From assembly GCA_964017145.1 (NCBI GenBank), contig OZ024842.1:992001-1056000 (forward strand): DNA of 64,000 bases. Direction: 5' to 3'. Source of the DNA: Agrocybe praecox. Taxonomy: Eukaryota > Basidiomycota > Agaricomycetes > Agaricales > Agrocybaceae. Below the pieces are notes generated by a model, which saw only the letters and a program-made list of their open reading frames with translations, was not told where the DNA came from and searched no databases. The position numbers and the translations under genes are program-made. Position 1 is the first letter of the stretch, and each line of letters begins with the position of its first letter. Below are positions 48,357-59,593 of this stretch, one piece after another.

Positions 48357-49793
48357 ATGTCATTCAGCGCTCTACGTGCCCCTCTTCGCAACGCTAGGGC
48401 TACCAACGCTCTCAGAAGGGCTGCGCCCCTCCCTAAGGCTCAGTTCCGTTCCACTTTTGCCCACAAGTACTCGACAACGCCCCCACCACCAGCTGGAGAA
48501 GCTGCTAAGTCTTCTACGGGCCTTTATCTCGGACTTGGAGGTGCTGCTGCTGCTGGTATCGCCTACTACTTATTTGCTACTGATAGCGGCAAGGAGGCTG
48601 GAACTTCTGTGAAGTCTGGAGTCCAATCCGCCAAGGTTGCTGCCAACTTTGTGCCCACAAAAGAGGACTACATCAATGTAAGCCTTCTTGTCATCCTAGG
48701 CTGTATAAGACTCTTTACATATTGTCTCAGGTCTACAACCGAATTGCCGAGATCATTGACGATGCTGGCGAATACGATGGTAGGCATTAACTCTCCTGTC
48801 TTGTGTTGAGATCTCGTACTAATGATAACCTTGTCTCTAGATGGTTCTTACGGACCTGTACTTGTCCGCCTCGCATGGCATGCTTCTGGCACGTATGACA
48901 AGGACAGCAAGACCGGCGGTAGCAACTATGCTACTATGCGATTTGAGCCTGAATCCCAACACGGCGCTAATGCTGGTTTGAACGTCGCTCGCAATCTTAT
49001 GGAAAAGGTTAAGCAAGAATTCCCCTGGATCAGCTACGGTGATCTCTGGACTCTCGCTGGTGTTGCTGCTCTTCAGGTCAGTCTTAGACTGACCCATATT
49101 CTAAGAGAAATACGCTTATTCTAACGGCAACTTTAGGAAATGGCTGGTCCTCATATCCCCTGGCGCCCTGGACGTATCGACGGTTTCGCCGCGCAGGCCA
49201 CTCCTGACGGTCGTCTCCCAGATGCTTCTCAAGGTGGTAGCCATCTCAGGAACATCTTCGGTAGAATGGGGTTAGTAAAACTCTTTCTGCACATTTTCAT
49301 ACTTTCTAATTCAACTTGATCAGCTTCAACGACCAGGAAATTGTCGCTCTCTCTGGTGCTCATGCTCTCGGACGCTGCCACCGCGACCGCTCTGGATTTG
49401 AGGGCCCCTGGACTTTCTCCCCTACCACTGTGACCAATGATTACTTCACTTTGCTGTTCAACGAAAGCTGGGTCTGGAAGAAATGGGGCGGACCCAAGCA
49501 GCTGGAGGACAAGAAGACCAGGAGCTTGATGATGTTGCCCACCGATTACGTCCTCGTCCAAGACAAGTCTTTCAAGAAGTACGCTAAGCAGTATGCTGAG
49601 AGCCAGGACTTGTGGTTCAAGGAGTGAGTTTTCGTGGGTTTGCGTGTTATTTTGTGCTAACTTTTTCTGTAGCTTCTCATCTGCTGTTTCTCGTCTCTTC
49701 GAGCTCGGTGTTCCTTCATCACAATGGGTTTCCCCTGAGCCATGGGTTATGCCCACCATCGAGGAACAGAGCGCTGCTAAAAAGCAGAAGTAA
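48357..49793 (+). CDS. CCP1: Mitochondrial cytochrome c peroxidase
   Basis: Reduces hydrogen peroxide with electrons from cytochrome c in the intermembrane space. Exons include 48357-48677, 48731-48779, 48841-49076, 49137-49270, 49324 to about 49623 and a last one ending at 49793. The N-terminus is an Arg-rich presequence ([20 protein letters not shown]) followed by a membrane helix [20 protein letters not shown], the bipartite signal typical of this protein. The class I haem peroxidase core has the distal triad in [13 protein letters not shown], the proximal His in [13 protein letters not shown] and the radical-site Trp region in [15 protein letters not shown]. It ends [13 protein letters not shown]. 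All key residues are present and the length is normal. Confidence 0.97.
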
Positions 49794-49960
49794 TCGATTT
49801 ATACCAGTGGTGAACGTTCGTTTTTATTATTGTATACTGCTTTCTTGTAGATGTAATATTGCTTTTGACTGATTTATTCGTACTTAGATGACTGGTAGAG
49901 ATAGAATTTTCTAGATGCCGGGAAATGCGTACTGAATAGATGATTGACTTTCGTTGTGAA

Positions 49961-51683
49961 TTACATGGGTTGACTATTAGGCGCTTGTTGTTGTAATTCC
50001 GAATGTAGATGCCTCATCAGATCTGCATCAGAACCATCCATCATATCAATATCCGCTTCAGCATCACCTCCCAATCCTAGCACACTTTCCCACTCCTCGC
50101 CAACTTCATCCACAATCTCATCCTCCCTGTCCAGCATCTCCAACGCTGCACTGCCGAATGTCTCCCTAAATACCCTGACGGTGTACCCACCCAGAATAGC
50201 AAATACAACTGTGTCAAAAACGTTCTTGAACTTGGCACCTGGAGCGGCGAGAAGGTGATAAAAGATGCCAGCGACGAGGTCGATGCGGTTCTGGAACACG
50301 CCTGTACCGAAAGATCCGAGAATGAGGTGTTTGACACCGCGTTTGTGGAAGAGATACAAAAGACGCCCAATACGTTCGTGCATTTGCATGTCGATTTGGA
50401 TTTCAGCGAGATAGAAAGGGTCTTGGAGAGGGTCGTCTAGGTCGATTTCGGACTCGGGCTCAGAGTTCTGAGCTGGGGTGGCAGCGCCTGATGTGGATTG
50501 GGGGGAGATAATATTGCTACTACTCGATGCTACTGTTGGGAAGGTTGACTCCATTTTTCTGTTGGCCTTTGGTGTCGTTTCTGTTTCTGCGGTTTCTTTA
50601 TCTTCTTCGGTGGTGGTGGCTTCACGGCCTTTACCTTTGGTATCTGCAGATTTCGATTCGTCTTCGTCTTCGTCTTCATCCTCGATCTCTGGGTCCTGCA
50701 ATACATCTGCATTGTCGAATTCACTCAAGTCATCCAGCATGTCTGCATCATCGTCGGCAGCTTTCATGCGTCGTTTTAGCATTCGCATTTCTTGCTCCCA
50801 CTGTACTTGTTCTCTTACGTCGGCGGCGTTTACAGCTGCGGATGTTAGAACGTCGACTTCAATGGGCGTCATCCAGTGCCCTTTGTCGTTTCGAAAGAGA
50901 ACGACAGAGGGCGAGTAGATCATGGAATGTGTGTAGAAGGGGTCAGTGGAATTTTCAACGTAGTGGTTGTAAAATGGAGCTGCGGCCAAGGTGAGGAGAG
51001 AGGGGTATAAGGTAGACGCTCTTGCTATTGATTCTTCCTGTTTTTTTTTATGAGATAAATGGTAAGTAAATATCAGAAGAAATTGAACGTACCTGTGCCT
51101 GAGAACCATTCATAAACCCACCACCAGGCTTCTTCGCCGATGCAAAATTCAGGACACCAATTGCTCTATCCTCGTATTCGGGGTGTATATCCAGCCAGGC
51201 ATGTAGTCTCCTGGCGCCTACTAGAGTTGAATATTCTCTTATAGCGATTTTCGTTTCCGGCACTACATGATCAGGGGTAATATCCAGGTTTGCATTCGAC
51301 CAATTAGCTATATCGTCGTCATCGGGTGCGTAGTACGTCGTGTGGTCGTTGGTGTGTATAATCTTGAGCGTCAAGTCGTATACTTCATTTGTTCCTGGGG
51401 GAGTATACGATCCTTCATCGAGCTTGATTAAAGTACTTTCCGCTAAATCGCGCAATTCGTCCCGCGAGAGACGATAATCCGGATGCGATGGTTCGTATCT
51501 TCCCTGATGAGGACGATTAGGATCGTCGTGAGTCACTTCCTCCCCAGGTTGCGTTGTAATTTGTTGATAGAGCTCCGCCATCTCGAATGGATCCTTCATG
51601 ACGACTTGTTCTGAACCATCTTCCCCCTCATCTTCATCCTCAAATGGTCGTGAAAATCTCTCTATCAGGTCGTTTCCGCTCAC
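49961..51683 (-). CDS. Microbial-type poly(ADP-ribose) glycohydrolase (TIGR02452-like), paralogue 1
   Basis: Macrodomain-fold enzyme expected to remove ADP-ribose polymers. Exon 1 (51683-51093) has an acidic head and the family's IREYSTLVGARRLHAWLDIH and AIGVLNFASAKKPGGG. The PARG signature GGG-x6-QEE spans the single 55-nt intron (51038-51092): GGGFMNGSQAQ then EESIARASTLYPSL. Core motifs MIYSPSVVLFRND, VDVLTSAAVNA and LILGSFGTGVFQN follow. Between VDVLTSAAVNA and ERIGRLLYLF there is an insertion of more than 120 residues rich in Asp, Glu, Ser and Thr (EIEDEDEDEDESKSADTKGK) that the neighbouring paralogue lacks. An acidic C-terminal extension follows the core. The catalytic glutamates are kept. 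Its stop lies 168 bases from that of the peroxidase. Confidence 0.88.
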
Positions 51684-52070
51684 TGCGCGAGTATTTGATT
51701 CGCTAGAAGGTAAAGATCTGTTGAAAGTAATCTAATTGGAACAAAAGTCGATTTTGTGCGATGAGGGAGATATACGAACAAGGCCATCTGTTGGAAATGG
51801 TGAGAGGATGTCGTGTGGGTAACTTTGACTGGTGATTATCGTGGGTTTATGACGGAAGTCTATCGAGCACAATGAAGGCGTAGATGGACAAGCGATAGGC
51901 AGAAAGAAACCAGCCCGCCACCTGAAAGAAGTTTAATCTGGGTCGATGACGGTATATACCGATTAGGCGCCATTGGTAAATATCTCTCGGATGACAGGCC
52001 CTTTTAGCAGTCTTGCCATATTGTTCCTTATAAACGCGAAATTTCTGGACTTATTTAGACGCCTTGGTGT
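51684..52070. other. Upstream region of paralogue 1
   Basis: About 390 bases up to the target-site duplication of the MITE. No gene is seen. Confidence 0.5.
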
Positions 52071-52078
52071 AAGGTATA

Positions 52079-52638
52079 TAGGGTTGCGTATAAAATTCAC
52101 GAGTAGGCATATAATAGGGTAAATTACATGTCCGCAATTTTCCGTTAGGCAAAAAATGTAAATTAAGGTGTAAATTAATATTTTTCTATAAACCACGTGA
52201 TACTTCAAGTAAAATTCGATTTTTCGCTTCCTGGGTTCGTAAAGACCTCAAAAAACTTGCAAAAAACACGAAAATAATCTATACCCATCCGTCTGGGTCA
52301 ATAAAAATGAACCTCTTTCTTCCTCTTCTATATTGTCGAGGACCGCTAGTATCTTGTCTATATTGTGTTGTTTGCGTGTGACCGGGGCATCTGCCACGAG
52401 GATTTCTTGGTTGAAGTCGCTGTCTTCGCCTTGTTCAGGAAGATCTACCAGCGGAAAATTGGCTCGGTATCATGGGAGTTCTGCCGTTGTCGACCAGACT
52501 TTCATCTCACGTGCCATATATTATTTACAATTATAAACGCACCTCACAAACACTCAGGCATATAATAGGTAAATTAATGTAAATTACCTATATAAATTAC
52601 ACTTTGTAAAAAATACCTCAATTTTATACGCAACCCTA
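52079..52638. mobile_element. Non-autonomous hAT-like element (MITE), 560 bp
   Basis: Perfect 19-bp terminal inverted repeats: TAGGGTTGCGTATAAAATT at 52079-52097 and its reverse complement at 52620-52638. Both ends are flanked by the 8-bp direct repeat AAGGTATA (52071-52078 and 52639-52646), a target-site duplication of the length hAT transposases make; the TAGGG terminus also fits that superfamily. Inside are subterminal AT-rich repeats sharing GGCATATAATAGG and TAAATTA near both ends, and no transposase frame. It sits between the two glycohydrolase paralogues. The perfect repeats and duplication indicate a recent insertion. Confidence 0.9.
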
Positions 52639-52731
52639 AAGGTATACAAAGTGAAGGCCCGCCGTTGTGATCTGGAGGACGACCTCAGGCAGCGCGGAGC
52701 CGGAATGACGTATTACGACATGAAAGCACAA

Positions 52732-52814
52732 GGTGCTATAGTGTAGCGGTTATCACTCAGGATTTTGACTTTGTACGATTTCCTGTAACCCCAGTTCGAG
52801 TCTGGGTAGTACCT
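52732..52814 (+). tRNA. tRNA-Gln (TTG) with an 11-nt intron
   Basis: Starts GGTGCTATAGTGTAGCGG and ends AGTTCGAGTCTGGGTAGTACC plus discriminator T. The acceptor stem GGTGCTA/TAGTACC pairs with one G-T. The anticodon stem is CAGGA/TCCTG and the loop TTTTGA gives anticodon TTG. About 11 extra bases (CTTTGTACGAT) follow the base after the anticodon, where nuclear tRNA introns sit. The B-box GTTCGAGTC has one change from consensus. The call rests on pairing and overall similarity to eukaryotic tRNA-Gln. Confidence 0.85.
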
Positions 52815-53022
52815 CATCTTTTTAAGCAACTCCATTATTGATATCCTTGGTGAATCCGGCTAGATCCCGTTTCTTTTTTTACACAAACTGTGATTAAATA
52901 TTTTGGTGGTGGACCGGTACAAAGAAATATACTGCAGTACAAAACAATCATGGGGTAATGAGGAATACGAGAAAAGAATAGGTCAGAAAAAAAGGGGCAT
53001 ATGTAAGGGTACATGGCTTCCA

Positions 53023-54000
53023 TTACGGACGCCAAACAGACTCATAAATGTCCCTAGTAGGTTTATGTGGGATGGCAAATACCACATTCTCGAAGGAAGA
53101 AGCAAACCTGGTTCCCGGTGAAACGAGTAGATCTCGCCATATTCGAGCTATTGCTCTGATATCATTGCGGAAAACACCGGTTCCAAAGCTACCAAGGACC
53201 AGGTTTCGTGCTCCTCGCCTTTCAAAAAGCATCAGGATCCTAGCTATCCTTTCTACCATGTGTGCGTAGATGATATTTTCAAGTTCATCCTGGGGTGTGT
53301 CGTAATATACTTTACGAGCTTTACCCGCGTTCACGGCGGCACTGGTGAGTACATCCACTTGGAACGGGGTTAACCAGCCGCCCGCGTCATCGCGGAAAAT
53401 GTGAATATTGGGAGAATAGATCATAGCATGGGAGTAAAATCCTCCTTTGTCGTCTTGATCGTGATATGCATAAAACGGACGCACTGCCTCAGTAGTGAGA
53501 GAAACATAGAGAGTTGATGACCTTGCAATGGATTCCTCTTGAGCATTTGCACCATCAAGGAAGCCACCCCCTGGGCGCGTGGCAGAGGCGAAGTTCAGGA
53601 TGGAAATTCTCCTGTTGGGATAAAATGCTTGGAAGAATTTTGCTCCATCAATGGTAGACATCGAAAATATGTGTACATTGGCAGGTCGAGCCTTGTACCA
53701 GCTCGAGTTTGCCGGAATTTGCTGCCAATTGGCCAGTTCGGGAGAGTCTGCAGGATAAAATTGTGTGCGTTTAATTGTCTTCGACACGTCTACAATCCCG
53801 TTGTTGATGGCCTCAACAGTGCTCAGAGCTATGCCCTGCAGGTAATCCTGTCGTTCGTTTACAAGTAGTTGATGATCGACAGATGGACGGGGGCGAGATT
53901 GACGAGGCTGGCGCTCCTTTCTCTCACCATGACTCTGAGCAGAGTGCAACGAGTAACGTTGGCGCGATTGATTGGTGTTGGACTGATGGGCGCCGTCCAT
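53023..54000 (-). CDS. Microbial-type poly(ADP-ribose) glycohydrolase (TIGR02452-like), paralogue 2
   Basis: Intronless, compact relative of the gene at 49961-51683. The start MDGAHQSNTNQSRQ at 54000 is preferred; the frame is open to a Met at 54123, but that extra part looks unlike the family. The head is Arg/Gln-rich. The core gives ISILNFASATRPGGG, the full signature GGGFLDGANAQEES with both catalytic glutamates, MIYSPNIHIFRDD, VDVLTSAAVNAGKA, LVLGSFGTGVFRND and NVVFAIPHKPTRDIYESV. It lacks the acidic insertion and tail of paralogue 1, so it is closer to the bacterial minimal form. The family hydrolyses ADP-ribose polymers; no partner polymerase lies in the window. Confidence 0.9.
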   Translation of the reverse strand: MDGAHQSNTNQSRQRYSLHSAQSHGERKERQPRQSRPRPSVDHQLLVNERQDYLQGIALSTVEAINNGIVDVSKTIKRTQFYPADSPELANWQQIPANSSWYKARPANVHIFSMSTIDGAKFFQAFYPNRRISILNFASATRPGGGFLDGANAQEESIARSSTLYVSLTTEAVRPFYAYHDQDDKGGFYSHAMIYSPNIHIFRDDAGGWLTPFQVDVLTSAAVNAGKARKVYYDTPQDELENIIYAHMVERIARILMLFERRGARNLVLGSFGTGVFRNDIRAIARIWRDLLVSPGTRFASSFENVVFAIPHKPTRDIYESVWRP

Positions 54001-55067
54001 GAGTGTGGCGGAAATTTGTGGTATGAGTTGGTCTGCGCCAAGTTGGCTAAGAAATAGAACAGCACCGTCTGTGAGCAAGGTGACTGCTAACAGCCTCGTG
54101 GATCGAAATAAACGGCTGTGCACCTATATTCGTTGCGCAGTTCAGCTCACTTTGGAAAGAGAAAAACCTATTACGGTCGAGGAAATAGCAGTTACTCTTC
54201 CTTCTCTTCTCAAGGAGTCAGAGGGACAACGAAGTCATGGTAAGCCAATATTGCGATACCCTTAAAAAAACACTATGGAGTATCTTTCGGTTTAGAATAT
54301 TGAATCGTTAAAAATATCTTCCAAGTACTCACTGCGGTGTTACTGTACAGCCCTGTGTACTTCAAGTGTACTTGTGAAAAGTTCCATCTAAGTAAATTCG
54401 CTCTCATGTAAAATCCAGGATCAAGCGGCGGAGACTTTGTGCCGCAGTTTGTGCCAGTCTTTCATCGGGACGATGGGAAGTAGTTAAAATCTTACAGTCA
54501 GGTTACTCGTAGTTTTGTGAGTCATCCAATTATCGCTGCTCCGCGCGCATACGGTGTTGCTTTATTTTTGTCTATTTGTAGACACACTGGACAACTAAGT
54601 TGAACTTACAAGTCTGGGGTCAACCGGTCGGTGGTCACAGCATAGATCGTCCTTTGACTTACGCGTAATGCCAGTACATATAAGCTCTACATACCTTTTA
54701 AACGCCGGGAGCCACGTTGGTTCATTATATCCTGCCAAGTCCGAAATGGTGTGCCGGGAGACTCGTCATGGATGGAGAGCCTCTGAAACTGAAGTTGTCC
54801 ACTCATAACATAGCCGGGAGTATCGGAAGCGTCACGATGATCTTCTTTCTTTCTTTCTAGTGGTAGGGGAAAATAGATTGTTCGGTGAGAGGGCTTATAT
54901 TTGCTCGGTGCTTGTTATCAATCATAAGCTATGTATGCACCAACTGATGTTCCATGTCGATGATCATGTTCTTCAATTTAGAGATCTACAGATGACTTGG
55001 TGGACACTTATAAACCTTTGCGCGGTTCAAGAAATGCGTCCGCTCCCTTGCCATTGCAATAGACAAG
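54001..55067. other. Divergent intergenic region
   Basis: About 1.07 kb between the glycohydrolase and the DUF6535 gene. No gene is seen; a short TTTC repeat lies near 54845-54860. Confidence 0.5.
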
Positions 55068-57887
55068 ATGAACGGTCCAGCAATTTCCCTCCAACTGCAT
55101 CCAATAAATACCCACACCTCTCAAGGAACATCTACTGAAACAAATTCCGACGTACGCTTTATATTTTTGTTTTGATATCCGTGTCTGACGCCCTATCTTA
55201 GCAGTCAGAATTGCCATCCAGCGTTCTGTCCCCTACTCCTGTGTCAGAAGTGCTAACTCGAGTGTCTGATCTCAAATACGGTATGTGTTTCCCCCATCCT
55301 TCACTGTTTTTCTTTCCTTATTCAATATCCAACCCCCCTCTAGATGAGATTGGTCAAGAAGCTTCGGAATATGCTCCCGTGTGGACAGTATACAATGAAG
55401 AAACTGATAAGTTCGACAGCGCTATCGTTGATGGCTCCAACAGAAGTATTGATGTCCTCCTTGTATTCGTAAGTCAACACACATCATTATGATATTGTAG
55501 TAACACGGCTCATTTTGTGATAGACCGGATTATTCTCTGCTGTTCTCACAACGTTTATCATCCAATCGTACCAGTTGCTCATTCCAAATCCGATGGACGC
55601 AACGAATATGCTTTTGACACAGTTTATTCTCTCCCAAACAGTGGAAAACGACACAGAGAAACAAAGAGTCATTTCTAGCATTTCTGCACCATCTAATGAT
55701 ACTCCAACCATTTTGGAACTGCGTTGGGTGAATGGCCTTTGGTTTGCTGCACTAGCGTGCAGTCTTTCGACAGCCCTATTCTCCATGCTGGCCAAGCAAT
55801 GGCTTCAAGCAGAACCCAATGTTTCTGGCTCTCCGCGCCAAAGAGCCCGGCAACGGCAGCGTCGTTATATGCAAATGCACATTTGGCATGTCCTGGCCGT
55901 CATCAACGCACTACCCCTTCTGTTACACGTTACTCTTTTATTATTTTTCGCGGGTTTACTTGTCCTTCTTTGGACTGGAAATCATGCGATTACGATTGCG
56001 ACTAGTGCTATAGTTGCCTTGGTCTTTGCATGTTATTTTGGGTCGATGCTATTATCGATGCTTTACCCCGACTGTCCGTATCAGCATCCTATTTCCCAAC
56101 AATTACGACACTGGATTACTTGGCGTTACAAAGGAGGCTCTTCAGGTGTGTCCCAAGAAAGTCTTCCAGGGTATTCTTACCAACTACAGGATAGCAAAAC
56201 CCATTCAGGTTAGTTTGAGCAAGAGTTATGATTCGTTACAACGTTACTGAATTTGAATTCCCTTCTGATAGAAACGAAAGTACATCCTTGTGACTTGCTT
56301 GATGCATGCGCTCTTATATGGCTTCTCGAGAAATGTCCCAATCCAAACGCAACTTCTACGGCTCTCCAAGCAATAGCTGGACTTCCCCGGAGCTTTACAG
56401 CATTCCGTCTACTTCGGAAGGCAGGGGCCATCAGATTAGTTCTGAAGGAATTCAGAGCCTGCTTCCACAGAGATTCGACCCTCGACTCCCATTGGTATGT
56501 CACGAATTCCGAGAATGCAGAAAAATATTGCAGGGCTTGGATGCGCCTGACATATGACACGCCGGAAAAGTGGCCATTCGAACTTCTCAAGCCTCTGGAA
56601 GCCTTGGAAATCGTTGACGGTCCATCCCACATCAGGGTGATAGCCGCATGCACACGGGCCATTGCGACCTTGGAATCGAGAGATGGTAGATCTCTCATTC
56701 TTTGCTATCTCGAGCGTTGCACCAAGGATGCACTCCATTTCAGCCATGAAATGCAATGTTGGTTGATCGACACGTTTTTGCAATGCTCTTTGGTGTCGAG
56801 AATCCGCTTTCGGCCCAAGGACCATATCGTGAAAGAAGCCGTCCCAATTCTGGTGTATCTTTTACACTACACCAAACATGCGATGGCCTCACACGTAAGG
56901 AGCGCTGTTGCGCTGTCTCTCAGCTATTTAACTGGCGGTAGCGCGGATACAGCTCTATTCAACAGCGAGGACAGCCGTCGAGACAAGTTTTACGAGCTTA
57001 TTATTCCTTCGCTCTCCACCATCGTCAATGAACCTGGAGACTATGGAGCAGACGAAACTTTGTTGGATTTAATAGCCAGGGAATTTTCCAGGCTCACCTC
57101 GCTCGCCTTTTCTCCTGACCATCTGGCACAAAGGCCCAAATGGCATCATCAATTGAAGCCTGTTGCCCAACGTGGTCTGTGGAGGTTGTTTATCGATTCC
57201 CGAATCAGACACCTCCCACCCGAAGTCGTAGCGGACGTCCTTCAAATTATGTATCCCCCGGTAGCTCTGGCCCGTTCTGAACACCCGAAATTCGTCAAGT
57301 CGTTATTACGCACGATTTGGTCCGCAACGGAGCCTCAAGTTATGGTCGGTGCTCTTAGGCTTTTGGAACCTCTCTTCTTGAGTCGTCACCCCGCAGTACT
57401 TGACGTTTTCATTGAGGGGAAAGGTATAGCTGCGTTGCTTCGAGTAGCTCATACAGGAGATACAGGACGAAGACGCCTACAGCTTGACTGCATCCGCAGC
57501 ATTTGTTTGTTCATCCGTGTCGTCACTGAGTATTATTCCTCGGATGCCTCCTTGTCCGACGCAGTCAAGATAACGAAGGAAGACCGGTTGGATCACATCT
57601 TCCAATCCGACTTTTTCCCCACTCTCAACCAGATCGTCGCAGCGCGCAGGTGGTGGCTTCCTGAGATTGCGGATATTTGGATGCCTGCTCTGGTCAAACT
57701 GTGCGAAATCCGTCCAGCAGAAGCCGTTTGGAGGACTGTGGAACCTACTCTGAGGAATTTCGCGGAATCTAATGAAGGGAAACATGGTTGCGCTCAATTG
57801 ATGAACGATCTGGAAAATATGCAGATGTTCATGGAATTGAAGGACGATGGGTCCGACGGCTCTTCATTAGGCTCAACGGTACAGTAA
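55068..57887 (+). CDS. DUF6535-type membrane protein with helical C-terminal region
   Basis: Five exons: 55068 to about 55145, 55205-55280, 55344-55468, 55524-56208 and 56272-57887. After a polar head (MNGPAISLQLHP) comes the family core EYAPVWTVYNEETDKFDSAI, SNRSIDVLLVF, TGLFSAVLTTFIIQSYQLL and WVNGLWFAALACSLSTALFS, a membrane-helix pair with the conserved WxxN-like entry. More hydrophobic helices follow (AVINALPLLLHVTLLLFFAG and ATSAIVALVFACYFGSMLLS). The last 540 residues are soluble and helical, with repeated LL/AL patterns such as HIRVIAACTRAIATLES, suggesting an armadillo/HEAT-like scaffold; that is inference. The N-terminal domain is widespread in Agaricomycetes and of unknown function. 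The coding frame is intact. Confidence 0.85.
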
Positions 57888-58513
57888 GTAGTTAAATTTC
57901 GTTCTTTTGGGTTTATTGGACTCGATTCCATTCCGTCAAATAAGCAAATCATTTAAAAGTTATAAATATGTATGTCTACTCTCGCCCTGTATTTCTAGTC
58001 CATTGTAGGTTGTAGATCCTTCTTGTAGTTTTATCAACAATTGAAATATAAATGTAACAATTAACCTGATCAATGCACGCGTTGTCGGGATCGTTTGGGT
58101 CTGTGGAGAAGTTTCGAGGTTCTTCGCGCCTCTTTTCGGATAAGAATATAAATTCGTGCATGCCTGCTCACCTGGCAGATTATACTTGGCTCTATAGAGC
58201 ATGAGGGCGGCTACTTCATAACCATCTCGTCCAAACACTCCGACTCTTATATCACGAGGATCAAGAGTTCTGGAATTGAAGCTTATCCGCTCATAGGTAT
58301 AAGGGGGGTATCACTTTCCAAGCACAATTTGTCGGAAATACAAGAAAATAATCTGGGCCGTTTTCCATGGGTTTTTCCTTGCACGCCTTGTCTATGGGAT
58401 GCGATAAAAGCAGGTCTTACTTCAGAGCAAATATTGTACAATTAGAGGTGTCTCAATTGATTATTACTTGAAAGCAAGATATAAAACATACCACAAAACC
58501 ACAAAAAAACCAC
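57888..58513. other. Convergent spacer, no gene seen
   Basis: About 630 AT-rich bases between the stops of the DUF6535 gene and the mitochondrial protein gene. Short frames are not supported. Confidence 0.5.
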
Positions 58514-59593
58514 TCAAGCAACGTCAAGCTTTCCACCCCTAGTCACCCACAAATTCTCCAGAAACACTACCGCCTGCTCGGGCTGAATAACCTGCCCATT
58601 GATCAACACTGCGCCCTTACTGCCCTGCAACATATTCAGTCCCCAGCCCAGATATGCTCCACGAGGACCCTTGATCGTGACAGTCTTCATCATCCTGTCT
58701 TTGCCCAGACCCATAAGGGGCGACACGAGCGTGGACTGTGCAAGAGGGTAGGAAACTGCCTTGCCTGCGAATGGGGTCAACCAGAGGCTTCCGGAGGGTA
58801 CGGCGGGTGTGGGAGGGGTGATGGTGAGCATCCGGATGTATCGCGGCGTAGCTAAGCGCGATACGACGAAGACACCGAACGCGCAGAGGCCGGATGTCGT
58901 GCCAGCCCAGAATTGCCAGGTTTGTTCTGCGGCGATGCGTTCGTCGGGTGTGGCGTATAGAGGGCGGAAGACGAAGTTGATTGGGATGAGGAGGAAGCCT
59001 AGGAAGCTTTTGCTTGGTCTTTGGTCATTTTTCGATCCTGGTTCTGGGGAGGAATCGCCGCTTAGCGCTCCTCGTGTCGCTCCTAATGCTGCTTCTTCTG
59101 CTTGTTGAAGTTCGCGTTCTAGTCGTTCTTTCTCTTCCGGACTGGGAAAAGCGAGGGAGGTGCCAACGATAGAGCCACTATAGATTGAAATCGCAAGACG
59201 AGAAGTTTGTTAGTTTAGACCGTGTTTTGTAGTATGTATTCAAGGTGAAGTGAATGAGAAAACGTACATAGTAAGACAAAGACTGACAAAAAGACTACCA
59301 CGCCCTGGTTGACGCAATCTAGACTCCATATAGTTCAGCTGGGGTTCTATCCTCCATGATGTGTGAGAAGGAGAAATCAGGGGAGTGCTGGAAGTAGATG
59401 CTTCGGCTTCGGAACTGGGTGCTGTGGACTTTGTTGTTGTACCAGCCGGTGTTGGTCGAGAAACCTTTGACTTTTTGGTATTTTTCTGCTTGGATTTTGA
59501 TGAAGCATGTCGAATTTGCTGCTGGACTCGGAAGAAAGATGTCGGTTGTAACCCAGACGTCACTGGCTTGGTGCATGCTAGAAACCTAAACAT
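58514..59593 (-). CDS. Putative mitochondrial membrane protein
   Basis: Two exons joined by an intron near 59180-59270 (reading LFVSLCLT then IGSIVGTSLAFPSPEEKERL). The start at 59593, MFRFLACTKPVTSGLQPTSF, opens a Ser/Arg/Lys-rich presequence with RVQQQIRHASSKSKQK, a probable mitochondrial targeting and cleavage region. Two hydrophobic segments (RGSLFVSLCLTIGSIVG and FWAGTTSGLCAFGVFVVS) would span the inner membrane. The C-terminal part is compact: LWLTPFAGKAVSYPLAQS, KTVTIKGPRGAYLGWGLNML and FLENLWVTRGGKLDVA. I do not recognise a named family with certainty; its shape resembles small inner-membrane assembly proteins. Function unknown. Confidence 0.75.

Noticed and set aside
50478..50994. 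Plus-strand frames opposite the PARG acidic insertion
   Set aside because: Shadow of GAT/GAA-rich coding sequence; Ser-rich low complexity only.
54001..54123. N-terminal extension of PARG paralogue 2 to the Met at 54123
   Set aside because: The extra 41 residues do not resemble the family, and the Met at 54000 gives a normal start; the extension is probably chance open frame.
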